Shown here: positions 1 to 9,400 of the stretch, in pieces | Layout: each line of letters starts with the position of its first letter | Numbering within the stretch: the stretch's first letter is position 1 | Source: CAYZXL01 sp964482435 | GTDB taxonomy: Bacteria; Auribacterota; JABMQX01 | DNA length: 64,000 nucleotides | Direction of reading: 5' to 3' | Assembly: GCA_964482435.1 (NCBI GenBank) | Contig: CAYZXL010000003.1 | Location: 62,001 to 126,000, forward strand | Notes under the pieces: model-generated | What the model saw: the letters and a program-made list of their open reading frames with translations, nothing else | What the model was told of the DNA's origin: nothing | The model's database searches: none | Position numbers and translations under genes: made by a program

Positions 1-444
1 CTCTTTTTCAATTTCGCCAATCTCTCCGTTCGGCGCCTCAGTTTTCACAGTCGCCTGCACCGCCTCCGGCACATCGCTAAGGGCAACCGTCACGGCCTCA
101 TCTTTGTCCTCTTCGTCGCCTTCCTCGCCTTCCTTCTCTTCCTTTTCCTCCTCCGCTTCTTTCTTGAGGACTGTTCCATCGGCGGCGATCTTCAGCTCGA
201 ATTCCTTGCCCTCGATCTTGACGTCAACATCGTACACGACCTTGCCGTCTTTCTCTTCCTTCTCGATTTCCTCGATTTCCGCCCCTGGGGCCTCTTTATC
301 TAAGGCCGCACTTACCGCCCCAGGCAGGTCTTCCACCTTGACCTTTACCTCCTTGCCCTTGGCGTTGATCATGCTTGGCCCGAAAGCCCAACACACGATG
401 CCAACTGCAAGCCCTAAGACGAGAACAGCATATACTTTCTTCAC
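1..444 (-). CDS. PepSY-like acidic exported protein (partial, C-terminus cut by window edge)
   Basis: An open frame runs on the reverse strand from a GTG at 444 to the window edge, 148 codons with no stop. A strong Shine-Dalgarno (AAGGAGGAAG) lies just upstream and decides the GTG start. The N-terminus (VKKVYAVLVLGLAVGIVCWA) is a signal peptide or membrane anchor. Two PepSY-like units follow: KVKVEDLPGAVSAAL, then beta-rich VVYDVDVKIEGKEFELKIAA, and, after a Glu/Lys/Asp-rich linker, VTVALSDVPEAVQATVKTEA. PepSY-like proteins are small periplasmic proteins of mostly unknown or inhibitory role; no enzyme function is implied. A promoter at 523-551 would serve it. The upstream glycosidase gene is 353 bases away, so it is probably a separate unit. 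Confidence 0.75.
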   Translation of the reverse strand, partial: MKKVYAVLVLGLAVGIVCWAFGPSMINAKGKEVKVKVEDLPGAVSAALDKEAPGAEIEEIEKEEKDGKVVYDVDVKIEGKEFELKIAADGTVLKKEAEEEKEEKEGEEGDEEDKDEAVTVALSDVPEAVQATVKTEAPNGEIGEIEKE

Positions 445-797
445 CTGTCTTCCTCCTTCCGTGGTTTGGTTCTAATCGCCTTTCGCCCAATTTGGACATA
501 CGCGAGCATCAAACCATAGTGAACATTAAGAGATCGTTAAAATCACTGCAACAATGATGAAGGGAGAAAGAACCAAGCGCAACATCCACGCGCTGGCAGA
601 ATGTCTGTCGTTGCAGGGTCCTGCAAGCGAGCAGCCGCAAGAAGGGAGCCCAATCTTCAACAGTGCCTGGGGCTGTGAGAGATTTTCGGCGTGACAGGCT
701 ATGTCTGAAAACCGATTCGCTTTCGAGGGATTAAAACGGGAGCATTTCAGGGAAAATTGCTTTCGAGGAATCGCCGAGGGGCTGTTGCCGTGAAGGC
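445..797. other. Intergenic region, 353 bases
   Basis: Apart from the promoter at 523-551 I see no gene, RNA or clear terminator here. The short frames are shadows without ribosome binding sites. Confidence 0.5.
523..551 (-). promoter_or_regulatory. Sigma-70-type promoter for the PepSY-like gene
   Basis: On the reverse strand TTGCAG (546-551) and TAATGT (523-528) are separated by 17 bases. Transcription would begin near 516 and leave a leader of about 70 bases before the GTG at 444. Confidence 0.45.
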
Positions 798-3317
798 TCA
801 TTTCAGCTTTTCGAATCTCGCGCGCCAGGAGACGGCTTTGTCCCTGGGATGCCTCAGCCAGAGGCGGACGAGGTGGGGAGAACCGGTGTCCGCTCTCGAT
901 TCGGCGCAATCGGCGTTCATCTCCAGAAACTTATAGTTCCGCGGGACGTGGAGCGTCACGGAGTAGTTGTCTCCGCCCACGACTTCGGATTGTCCTCTCA
1001 GCTCGCCGCGGCCGTCATCCCAGCGGACGTCCTTCAACTCAACGCCTCCCTGCGTCACGTGCCGGCTACTGGAAAGGAACTGCGGGCGATCAAGCCTCGG
1101 ATGCACCGCGAGAACCCGGCATGCTGCCAGCTTTACAAGAGCCGTCAGGGAACCGCGATGTTCGCCGAGAAAAGTGTCCGCCCAGAAGTCGTAAACGAGG
1201 AAAGACGTGGAACCATCCAGGCCCAATCTCCGGAACGAAACGCTCAGGCTGCGGAACCGAGGCGACATCCTCATCTTCCTGACCGGCTGTAGAAAAGACA
1301 GCTTGAGGCTCGCTATGGCGGAGGCTTTCAGGACGGACGCAATCCTCTCGTTTTCCTTCCGGATCAGGCGGTTGTCGGCGGCAATCTTTCGGTGCAGTGC
1401 CGCGGGACGTTCGACTCCCTCGCACTTGTCGTTTTCCCTTAGAGTATCCACGTTCGCCTGTACCTGCCCGCGATAGCCCTCCGCGATTTCTCTCAGGGTC
1501 GGGTCCCAGTTGAACAGCCCAACGATGTGCCACTTCCCGAAGGGCTTCTCGACCTCCAGAACCCACACCTGCGGCGCCTCTTTCTCCAGGAGGTCAATTG
1601 GCCGCGCGGCTTTTCCGAACGGAGGAATAAGCTTTTTGATGGTGGATATTTTCTTCTCCTTCATCGAGACGAGAGAGTCCCCAAGAAAGAGGCATCCCCC
1701 GGAAAGCGCGATAAGCGACCCCAGGGCGCGGGCCTGGCTCACCGTCGCAGGGGTATTGACTGACAAATAGCCCGAGTCGTTCAGACAGACGGCGTTGTTC
1801 AGGTGATACCGAAGGGCAGCGGCTTTGACCCCCGATTCCCTGACCGTCTGCCAGCGTGCAGCATCCACGTCCCTGACTATTCCTGCCCCCTGAATCATTC
1901 CCAGCGTCGCCGGAAACGCGCTCTCTAAGCCGAGCAAAAACGCCCCGGGCTTGAGCCCCTTTCTCATTCCCTCGAGGAGGGACCGCACCGCCTCGTTTGT
2001 GGTCGCGGAATCGTCCTCCGGCAAGAACCTGTCCTGCCTATCGAACGCGTCCCAATCCACGAGATCAGTCTTGATGAAGTCAAACCCCCATTCCTGGGAA
2101 ATTCTCGCCGCCTCCCTCTGCCAGAGCTGCTTTGCATACACCCCGCTCGGGTCCAGACGCACCGACTCAAAATCGAGGGGGCGAACCCAAAGCCCGATAT
2201 TCAGCCCTTTCGCGTGAACTTTCTCGACGAGCGATTTCATCCCGTTCGGAAACTGCTCCCCCGGTTTCCATGGTCCTCCTGAGAAAGTCCCGGAAGCCTG
2301 CCACCCCGCATCAACAAGGACGTCTCTCAAACCGTACCGCCTCAACTCCCCGGCGACGAATTCCGCATGGGAGAGTATCTGCTGTTCCGACACTCCTCCG
2401 GGATGATTTGCTCGGCAAGCCCAGCCGCATGGAATGCGCTCGAGCCGCAGAACGTTGTTCGCCATCCCAACGCTCAGTGCGTATTTCTCCAGCGCGGCGT
2501 GTGGGTCTTCGTCGAAAACGAGCGCGATCCGTCCCGCGGAAAAGCTCTGGTTATCACGCAGTGTTATCCCCCTGCCGTCGTCTTCACCCCCGCCCCCTAC
2601 CAGGGGCCTTTGCCGTGCAGAGAATTCAATTGACCGTTCCCGCCCCTCTGAGCAGGCGACTTGAAACGATGTCAGGCACTTCGCAGGCTCGAATATCCCG
2701 CACGCCAGCGCCGCACCGGCCTTGGCGTCGTAGAGCAGTAGCGAGTTAGGAGCATCCACTCGCACACCGGGCTTCAGCGAGTAGAGGTGGTGCTCGTTGT
2801 CGAGGCGCGCCCAGTTGTCCCGAAGGACCTTGCAGTCCGATAGCGAGCCGAACGATAGCCCGCCGCCTTTCTCTCCGCACGACACGGGGAGGAGCTCGTT
2901 CAGCAGAAACGGATGCCCCGTCGTGTTGTCAACCTGAAGCCCCATCGCGACGGCATCTCTTCCTTCGTAGAAAGAAAAATCGGCCGTCAGCGCGGGCAGC
3001 TCTGCCTTGCCACTGAAATAGATGACGAATGCCCTTCCCTCGCCGAGGCCGTCCGCAATGTCCATGACCCTCCACCTGACCTGAGGATAAGAGGTGGTAT
3101 CAATCAGGCGGGTCTCGGTGCGGAAGGCAACCAACGCGTGGTCGAGAACGTGTGCCTGGTCGCCAAAGGTGAGCGAGTACAGACCTCTCGCTGGAAAGAA
3201 CTCGAAATGGACCTTGCCGCTAATTATTGCGACTCGGTCCTGGTATCCTTCGATAAAAATGCGTGTCCTGGCCAAGGGCACCCCTCCCTGCCGCCGTGTG
3301 GACAGCCGCCAACCCAA
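798..3317 (-). CDS. Alpha-galactosidase-like glycoside hydrolase (GH27/GH36 melibiase superfamily)
   Basis: About 839 residues. The central TIM barrel is recognisable from DVLVDAGWQ, the segment ending GLNIGLWVRPL, then GFDFIKTDLVDWD, whose first Asp sits where the family has its nucleophile (KxD on strand 4). AGIVRDVDAARW lies where the acid/base Asp is expected. An N-terminal beta-domain precedes the barrel. The C-terminal beta-domain (VGLFNWDP, LVYDFWADTFLGEHRG) is split by an extra ~80 residues, roughly 610-690, rich in charged helix. No signal peptide is evident, so it is probably cytoplasmic, although the start is uncertain: TTG at 3317 is the longest option and a TTG with GGGAGG upstream lies near residue 16. 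The substrate is probably an alpha-galactoside or related glycan but cannot be fixed from sequence. Confidence 0.75.
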   Translation of the reverse strand: MGWRLSTRRQGGVPLARTRIFIEGYQDRVAIISGKVHFEFFPARGLYSLTFGDQAHVLDHALVAFRTETRLIDTTSYPQVRWRVMDIADGLGEGRAFVIYFSGKAELPALTADFSFYEGRDAVAMGLQVDNTTGHPFLLNELLPVSCGEKGGGLSFGSLSDCKVLRDNWARLDNEHHLYSLKPGVRVDAPNSLLLYDAKAGAALACGIFEPAKCLTSFQVACSEGRERSIEFSARQRPLVGGGGEDDGRGITLRDNQSFSAGRIALVFDEDPHAALEKYALSVGMANNVLRLERIPCGWACRANHPGGVSEQQILSHAEFVAGELRRYGLRDVLVDAGWQASGTFSGGPWKPGEQFPNGMKSLVEKVHAKGLNIGLWVRPLDFESVRLDPSGVYAKQLWQREAARISQEWGFDFIKTDLVDWDAFDRQDRFLPEDDSATTNEAVRSLLEGMRKGLKPGAFLLGLESAFPATLGMIQGAGIVRDVDAARWQTVRESGVKAAALRYHLNNAVCLNDSGYLSVNTPATVSQARALGSLIALSGGCLFLGDSLVSMKEKKISTIKKLIPPFGKAARPIDLLEKEAPQVWVLEVEKPFGKWHIVGLFNWDPTLREIAEGYRGQVQANVDTLRENDKCEGVERPAALHRKIAADNRLIRKENERIASVLKASAIASLKLSFLQPVRKMRMSPRFRSLSVSFRRLGLDGSTSFLVYDFWADTFLGEHRGSLTALVKLAACRVLAVHPRLDRPQFLSSSRHVTQGGVELKDVRWDDGRGELRGQSEVVGGDNYSVTLHVPRNYKFLEMNADCAESRADTGSPHLVRLWLRHPRDKAVSWRARFEKLK

Positions 3318-3419
3318 ACGCCAAATGGAGTTTCATTGTTATCATTTTGTCCTCCCCCCGGCAACCTTTTTCATCTTCGATGCTGCGGAGGGCTGCCCCT
3401 GACTTTGTCCGCTTCGTGC

Positions 3420-3449
3420 TTGACACGGTTTCGCCGGCCTCTGTATTGT
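3420..3449 (+). promoter_or_regulatory. Sigma-70-type promoter for the nucleotidyltransferase-like gene
   Basis: TTGACA (3420-3425), an 18-base spacer and TATTGT (3444-3449) form a good promoter. Transcription would start near 3456 and read into the gene at 3554 (or an alternative ATG at 3470). Confidence 0.5.
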
Positions 3450-3553
3450 GCCTGCGCCACCACGGAAGTATGAAGGGCCGACAAGTGGCTTCTCGCAGGG
3501 GTGCTAATCAGGGCGAGGATGGCCTGGCGCTGCTGAAGGGACTATCAAGCAAA

Positions 3554-4078
3554 ATGACCAGCAAGAGCTTCATGAACGCCGTAGCGAACAGCCAGAGGGA
3601 CATCCTGCAGCTGTTCCTGGATATTCTGACGCAAACAGCTTCCGCTTACTGCGTGGTTGGCGGGTTGGCGGTGAATGCCTATGCGGAGCCGGTCGTCAGT
3701 CTCGACCTGGACATCGTTGTCGCGTTCGATGACATCGAGCCAGTCGTGTCGGCCGCAGAGAAACATGGCTTCAAAGCCGAGCGCTTTGAGCACAGGATAA
3801 ACCTGACGAGCTCAGAGTCCGACCTGCGAATCCAGCTCCAGACGGACGCTTGGTATCAGGCGTTCATTGCGCGAGCAGACGAGAGGGACGTGCTCGGTTA
3901 CCGAATGCGCGTGGCAGATGCCGCCGACGTGCTTCAGGGCAAGGTCTGGGCGTATCAGGATGAGACGCGTCGGAGAAGCAAAAGGCAGAAAGACCTCGCA
4001 GACATCATGCGATTAGTGGAAGCTCTTGCGTTCCTTGAGAAGCTGCTTCCTCCAGAAATCCGACAGCAACTTGGGTAA
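3554..4078 (+). CDS. Nucleotidyltransferase-like protein (putative AbiEii/MNT-type fold)
   Basis: 174 residues from the ATG at 3554; an in-frame ATG at 3470 would add 28 residues of less natural composition. CVVGGLAVNAYAEPVVSLDL matches the GG-x(n)-[DS]LDLDI start of the nucleotidyltransferase superfamily, where two acidic residues bind the metal, here S-L-D-L-D. RRRSKRQKDLADIMRLVEA near the C-terminus resembles the K-x-x-D-x-x-D segment of small DUF6036/AbiEii-like members. Such proteins occur as toxins in toxin-antitoxin pairs, but no partner gene lies beside it, so a toxin role is not supported. Specific substrate unknown. Confidence 0.6.
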   Translation: MTSKSFMNAVANSQRDILQLFLDILTQTASAYCVVGGLAVNAYAEPVVSLDLDIVVAFDDIEPVVSAAEKHGFKAERFEHRINLTSSESDLRIQLQTDAWYQAFIARADERDVLGYRMRVADAADVLQGKVWAYQDETRRRSKRQKDLADIMRLVEALAFLEKLLPPEIRQQLG

Positions 4079-4122
4079 GCGCCCCGCTTGAGAAATTGCG
4101 ACACGTGTCCCTGGACAGGGTT

Positions 4123-4179
4123 GCAGGATGAACAGGATGGCATCCTTGCTCTCGCTCCGAATCCTGTTTATCCTGTCAT
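4123..4179. repeat. Paired ACAGGAT-type repeat, copy 1
   Basis: A forward unit, GCAGGATGAACAGGATG (4123-4139), is followed 20 bases later by its inverse, ATCCTGTTTATCCTGTCAT (4161-4179). The same forward/inverse pairing recurs at 4879-4987, 42831-42980 and 44905-45076. Confidence 0.7.
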
Positions 4180-4215
4180 CCAGTCTAAACGATTCAACGA
4201 GGTGAAGCCGCTGAA

Positions 4216-4776
4216 ATGACATTGTCAGAAATCATGCTCAAGCGACGGAGCGTCCGGAAATTCCTCGATGGCGCCGAAGGCGCCGTCGAGAGAGAGAAGA
4301 TCGAAGCGTGTCTGGAGGCCGCAAGGCTTGCTCCTTCGGCGAATAACGTTCAACCGTGGCGCTTCGTCGTCGTGGACGACCCGGAACTCAAGGAACGTCT
4401 CGCCGAAGCCGCCTTCTCTGGCATTTACCGTATTTGCCGCTTTGCCGCCAGAGCACCAGTCATCGTTGTCATCCTCGCCAAGCCGGATATTATCGCCAAC
4501 AAGCTCGGAAAAGCCGTCCAGGGCACGCAATTTTACATGCTCGACATAGGCATCTCCGGCGAGCATTTCGTCCTCGCCGCGACGGAATTGGGCCTGGGCA
4601 CGTGCTGGCTCGGCTGGTTCAGCAAGAAGGGCGTCAGAAAACTTTTTTCGATCCCGCGGAAATACGATGTTGTGGCGATGATTGCCGCCGGATACCCCGA
4701 TCCGTCTCAGCTCGGACCAAAAAACAAAAAGCCGCTCAGTGAAATCGTTCGCTACAACAAGTTCGATTGGAAGTAA
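4216..4776 (+). CDS. Nitroreductase-family flavoprotein
   Basis: 186 residues, a normal length for the family. The N-terminus has the FMN-binding signature LKRRSVRKF, followed by AARLAPSANNVQPWRFVVV, the nitroreductase hallmark. The FMN-contacting segment near the C-terminal half reads ATELGLGTCWLGW. Members are FMN-dependent NAD(P)H oxidoreductases acting on nitroaromatics, quinones, enones or flavin itself; the physiological substrate cannot be read from sequence. The protein should be soluble and dimeric. It stands alone between two repeat-bearing spacers. Confidence 0.88.
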   Translation: MTLSEIMLKRRSVRKFLDGAEGAVEREKIEACLEAARLAPSANNVQPWRFVVVDDPELKERLAEAAFSGIYRICRFAARAPVIVVILAKPDIIANKLGKAVQGTQFYMLDIGISGEHFVLAATELGLGTCWLGWFSKKGVRKLFSIPRKYDVVAMIAAGYPDPSQLGPKNKKPLSEIVRYNKFDWK

Positions 4777-4878
4777 TCTCCCCGCCTCTGTACAATGCCT
4801 CTCGCGTCTGGACTCTCTGCGGTGAGCAATCCGCATGTGCCTTTGGGCCTCGGCACGTCAAGACGGAAGAATCCTTTT

Positions 4879-4987
4879 GACGGGATTAACAGGATGGACA
4901 GGATTTTCTGGGAACGGCGGTGCGGAGGCGCGGCCGAATGGGCGATGACATGCACTGCATCCTGTGCATCCTGCTATCCTGTCAGAA
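4879..4987. repeat. Paired ACAGGAT-type repeat, copy 2
   Basis: Forward unit GACGGGATTAACAGGATGGA begins at 4879 and ends in ACAGGATTTTCTGG at 4911. The inverse, GCATCCTGTGCATCCTGCTA then TCCTGTCAGAAC, lies at 4957-4987. The spacer between the nitroreductase and the metallo-hydrolase is mostly this element. Just before it, TTGGAA (4767)-18-TACAAT (4791) could be a promoter for the gene at 5059. Confidence 0.65.
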
Positions 4988-5058
4988 CAAGCTCGTCGTC
5001 GCGCCCGGGAACGGAAGGGTCAAGCCGCATGCCATAAGCCACAAAACCGGTTGCAAAA

Positions 5059-5877
5059 ATGAAAATCGAAATCCTCGGCTCAGCCGCCTCCGAAGGAATG
5101 CCCGCCCTCTTCTGCGAATGCCCGATATGCCGCGAGGCAGCCGCACGCGGCGGGAAGAACGTCCGCACCCGCACTTCCCTCATGATTGGCGAGAAACACA
5201 AAGTTGACCTTCCCCCCGACACATTCCTTCATTCGCTCCGACGAGGAAAGCCTTTTTCCAAAGTCGAGCACCTCTTCATCACCCATTCGCACCGCGATCA
5301 TTTCTATCCGGAGGAGCTTCGCCTGCGAGCCGAACCTTTCGCCTTTGTTCAGTCTCCCCGCCCGCTTTACATCTACGGCACAGAGACAATTGGCGAACGC
5401 GCGGAAGAAGCCCTCGGCTCTCCCTTGCCGGATGGACTTGTGTTCCACCCCGTTGAGCTTTTTCACTCGTTCACCGCGGGCGCCATAGAGGTTTTGCCGG
5501 TCAAAGCCTCCCACAAGGACGATGAGCTTTGCCTCAACTACGTCTTCAGCTTTCGCGGCAAGGGCTTCCTTCAAGCCTTCGATACGGGTTGGTACGAAGA
5601 CAACACCTGGTCGGCGCTCGCTGGCTTGATGCTCGATGCCGCAATCATCGAATGCACCGCCGGAAAGCTGGACGAGCCGCCCACTGCCCACCTCGGCATC
5701 CAGCCCCTCATAAAAATGAAAGAAAGACTCATCCGCGAGGGGGCCCTTCGACGCGATGCAACGGTCGTCGCGACTCATTTTTCTCACATCGGCGGACTCC
5801 TCCACGAAGACCTCGAACAAGCGCTCTCCCCCGCCGGCATCCTCGTCGCCTACGACGGAATGATTCTGGAAATCTGA
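5059..5877 (+). CDS. Metallo-beta-lactamase-fold hydrolase, PhnP-like
   Basis: 272 residues. Strand beta-1 (MKIEILGSAASEGMPALFC) is followed by CECPICREA, the structural Cys cluster seen in PhnP-type proteins. The metal motif is THSHRDHF, and later metal ligands are likely in SHKDDEL, FDTGWYED and ATHFSHIGG. PhnP is a phosphoribosyl cyclic phosphodiesterase of phosphonate breakdown, and related proteins act in RNA or coenzyme processing. No phn genes are nearby, so the substrate is unknown. Compared with PhnP the catalytic core is intact. Probably cytoplasmic. Confidence 0.8.
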   Translation: MKIEILGSAASEGMPALFCECPICREAAARGGKNVRTRTSLMIGEKHKVDLPPDTFLHSLRRGKPFSKVEHLFITHSHRDHFYPEELRLRAEPFAFVQSPRPLYIYGTETIGERAEEALGSPLPDGLVFHPVELFHSFTAGAIEVLPVKASHKDDELCLNYVFSFRGKGFLQAFDTGWYEDNTWSALAGLMLDAAIIECTAGKLDEPPTAHLGIQPLIKMKERLIREGALRRDATVVATHFSHIGGLLHEDLEQALSPAGILVAYDGMILEI

Positions 5878-6063
5878 CCGTACTGGAAGCGCCCGCGCCG
5901 AGTGCGAGACGCTCCCATGGAACTCTGGACAGGAGAAGCTGCTTGCCGCGCTCCTTCTCCGCAGGACGCTTTTTTCCGCCAGCGTCGTCTCACCGCAAGC
6001 CCTCACTCTCGGGTGGATATGAGGGTATCGTCCACAGAGAAGGAGCTCCCGACTTTGTTGTGG

Positions 6064-6082
6064 CATGGGCATCTTGCCCATG
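6064..6082. repeat. Five-base-loop palindrome (CATGGGC/GCCCATG, loop ATCTT)
   Basis: Perfect 7-bp stem with loop ATCTT. It is the inverse orientation of the AAGAT-loop units at 40861, 49222 and 49243. Confidence 0.75.
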
Positions 6083-6334
6083 ATCTTCCACGTGTCCCCC
6101 GCGGAACGTGCGGCGGGATGCCATGCTGCGGCGCGCACAGCATTGGCGCCTCTCGACGTGCCCCTGCCCACCCGTGACTGAGGGGCGACATCCGACCCGA
6201 TGCCTTTCTTGAAGCGAAGAAAGGGTGTGGCTGTATTTTGGTGGCGTACGATGGCTCAGGAGGAGGTAGAGATTTCTTTCGTGCGGGCGTCGCCCTGCGC
6301 CTCAATTGGCATCCGCGCCGGGGCCGATTCGGTC

Positions 6335-6364
6335 TTGAAACAGGCAGGCGGTACGTGGTATTAT
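6335..6364 (+). promoter_or_regulatory. Sigma-70-type promoter for the DUF4175-type gene
   Basis: TTGAAA (6335-6340), 18-base spacer, TATTAT (6359-6364). Transcription would start near 6371 and leave a leader of about 97 bases to the ATG at 6468. Confidence 0.55.
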
Positions 6365-6467
6365 GATTATTGTGTGGGGATTACGAAGAACAGACTGCAC
6401 AAGAGGCTTTTGAGCGGGCCGGGAGCGCCCGGATGGAAGACGGCGCTCCTCTCCCCAGAACACCACA

Positions 6468-9400
6468 ATGCAAAAGGACGCCTACTCTGCAATTGTAGTC
6501 CAGGTCGGGAAGTTCGCCGCTAAGTGGCGGACTCTCCTCGTTTGCGAGGGCGTTACATACATAGCAGCCTTCGTCGCCGCCTCCGCCCTGTTCAGCTTTA
6601 TCTCGGACAACATTTTTCATTTCTCCGTCGCGTTGCGAGCGGCAATCCTCGTCCTTTTTCTTGTGGCTTTTCTTTTAGCTCTTTACGCCAAGGTTGTCCG
6701 TCGGCTGCTCATGCGCATCATCCCGGAAAGGGCTGCGGTTTATATCGAATCGCGCCTGCAACAGTTCGACAACAGGCTGATTAACGCCCTTCAACTCGGG
6801 AGGGGCGGCGCTTGCCTGCACAACGAAATCATCAACGCCCTCGTTTGCGAGGCAGGCAGCGAGCTTGAACGCCGTTCTCTCAGGAAATCCCTCGACCTCC
6901 GTCGGATCAAAAAACTGGCGGCGCTCTTAGGCGGAGCCGCTCTGGTCTTATTGGCGTATTTCATCTCCTTCGGGAAGTACTTCCAGAACGCCTTTGCACG
7001 TTTTTCGAACCTGGGAGGCGGGCCGCTTCCCATCACTCGCATCAACCTGGAGGTCAGGCCGGGCGACGCAGCAGCGTTCGTTGGCGATGACCTCGAAATC
7101 TCCGCTCGCCCGACCCACGGCCCTTTGCCCGAAGCCGCCTACATCGTTCGCGCCGCCGAGAAAAAAACCACAGCCAGAATGGAATTCAACGGCGAAAGCT
7201 TCCAGTACGCCTTCCGAAATCTTCACCATGCCTTCCGGTATCGCGTGGCGGCGGAGGATTTCAAATCCGAATGGTATCGGGTAGTCGTGCAGGAGCCCCT
7301 TCGCGTCGAGAAAGTCGAGATGACCCTGTCTTTCCCCGATTACCTGCGCATTTCATCTCCCGTGCTTCTTCCTTCTGCCGGAACCGAAGTCCACGTTCTG
7401 GAGGGCACGAAGGCCGAGCTGCGTATCCTCACTAACAAGGAGGTCGGGACCGGGCACCTTCTCATCGGCGACGCAAGGGAACCTCTGACAAGAAACTCCC
7501 CGACGGAGCTTTCAGCCGAACGGGTCATCACCGACGACCTCATTTACCGAATTCAGATGAAGACTCCGCAGGGCGGCTCGACAAATGAATCGCTCGTCCG
7601 CAAGATTTTCTGCTATAAGGATGTCTCCCCGGCGGCCGAATTCCTGGAGCCGAAATCCGATTACGCCGGAGCCGGCGACGAACCTCTGGCTATCATCGCC
7701 AAAGCCACGGACGATGTGGCCCTCTCGTCCATCAAGGTTGTGATGGAGGCCCCGCAGGGCAATGCTCCGAGCGAGCCGAGTGTCCTCGGCCAATGGACGT
7801 ACAACCCCGGCTCCAACGACTCCATTGACTCCCTCCAGAGGATGGCCATCGAAAGCACCAAAGTTCGACTCCTCGACCATCTTCAAACCGGTCAGTCCGG
7901 TTTCCTCTTGGTGACCGCTACGGATATGAAAGGCAACGCCTTCTCGTCGCCAAAGACCCGCATTTCCCTCATAGCCCCTGAGCAGCGGTCGGAACTGGAG
8001 CAAGCCGAGAAGGAATCCGTTTTTCAAAAGTTGCGAGAAATCCTCGACGCTCAGATTCGCGCCCGGTCTTCGGTTGACCAATCGAGCCAGCCGCAGGACG
8101 AGAAGTTTCGGTCCGCCCGCGACGAGCAGGTCAGCATCCACGGACAGACCCTCTCCCTGATTGACCGCCTGAACCTCCCGACTCAGCTCGACTACAGCCA
8201 GGTCAAGACGGTGCTCCTCGGACTCTCGACGAACGAAATGGTTGACGTGGTCAAGCAGATGAACGGGGTGTCATCCGAAACGTTTTCCCAGGGCAAACCG
8301 TCAATCCTTGGGCTGCAGGACGAAATCGTTCGCCGCCTCCAGGAGCTTCTCGGCCTGTTCGCCGAGGAAGAGGCGCCGCCCCAGAAAGAGCCTTCCCCGA
8401 CAACGGAGAAACCTCTCGACGAAGCCTTGTCAAAGCTCAGGGAATTGAGCACCATCCTGAAGAATTTCATCAAGGAGCAGAAAAAAGTCATCACGTCATC
8501 CACCGAACTCCAGAAAAAGAAGCCGGAGGACTACACCCAGCAGGACGAGGACTTGAAGAGAAAACTCCAGACTGTCGAAGACCAGTGGGCGAAATTCCTC
8601 GACGAGAAATCAAACGAGCTTGACAAAATCCCCCAGCAGGATTTCTCGAAACCGACGCTTCTCAAGGAACTCCGGCAAATCTACGAGGAAATCGAGGTCG
8701 CTGCCGACGAGCTTTCGAAGCCCGGAACGAGAATTCCGGTCACCGAGGAACAAGTCGGACTGGAGCTCGCCGAAAAGCTCGAACATAACCTCGAGAGCTG
8801 GCTGCCGAACGAGTCCGATAAATTCAAATGGGAACTGGAGGAACCTTCCACTCCGCCCGAGGTTCCCATGGCTGAGCTCCCGGAAGAACTCGAGGACATC
8901 GTCGGCGACCTCATCCGCGACGAGGAGAGCCTCGACCCCGAAATGGAAGACGTGTCAAGCTCCTGGATGGACTCCATTGACGCCGGAGCCGGCTGGGACA
9001 CCATGGACGGCCCAATAAGCAACATGAGCGCAAAAGGCAAGACTGGAAATACACTCCCCAACGCCAGCGAGATAAGCGGGCGAAGCGCGGAGGGACGCTC
9101 CGGAAAGTCAAACGGCGAGTTCGTCAGCGATACCGCTATAGGTAAAGGCGGCCGCCGGACGCCGACGAGATTGATGAACGACGCCTACGAGAACGCTACG
9201 GTTGACGACCGGATGACTGAGCCAACCGGGGGCGCCACTGGAGGCGGGAAACGCAGCGGTGCTGGAGGCGAGGGTCTTCGCGGCCACATCCCTCCCGACC
9301 TCCAGACGGAGCTCGCCGAACTTCGACAGAAACAGGCCGACCTCATCACCCGGGGCGAACGCTTGATGCACACCTTCAACAAGCTCAACGTCAGCCCGCA

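Larger units (their letters stand above)
5878..6467. other. Intergenic region, 590 bases, with palindrome and promoter
   Basis: No convincing gene. It contains a palindrome, CATGGGC-ATCTT-GCCCATG (6064-6082), of the dispersed five-base-loop family, and the promoter at 6335-6364 feeding the large gene at 6468. Confidence 0.6.

Noticed and set aside
104..475. Serine-rich 123-residue forward frame at the left edge
   Set aside because: It is the antisense shadow of the Glu/Lys-rich PepSY-like gene; the low-complexity Ser composition follows from GAG/AAG codons read backwards.
5080..6171. 363-residue reverse frame over the metallo-hydrolase
   Set aside because: Antisense to a gene with complete metal motifs; no domain or ribosome binding site.
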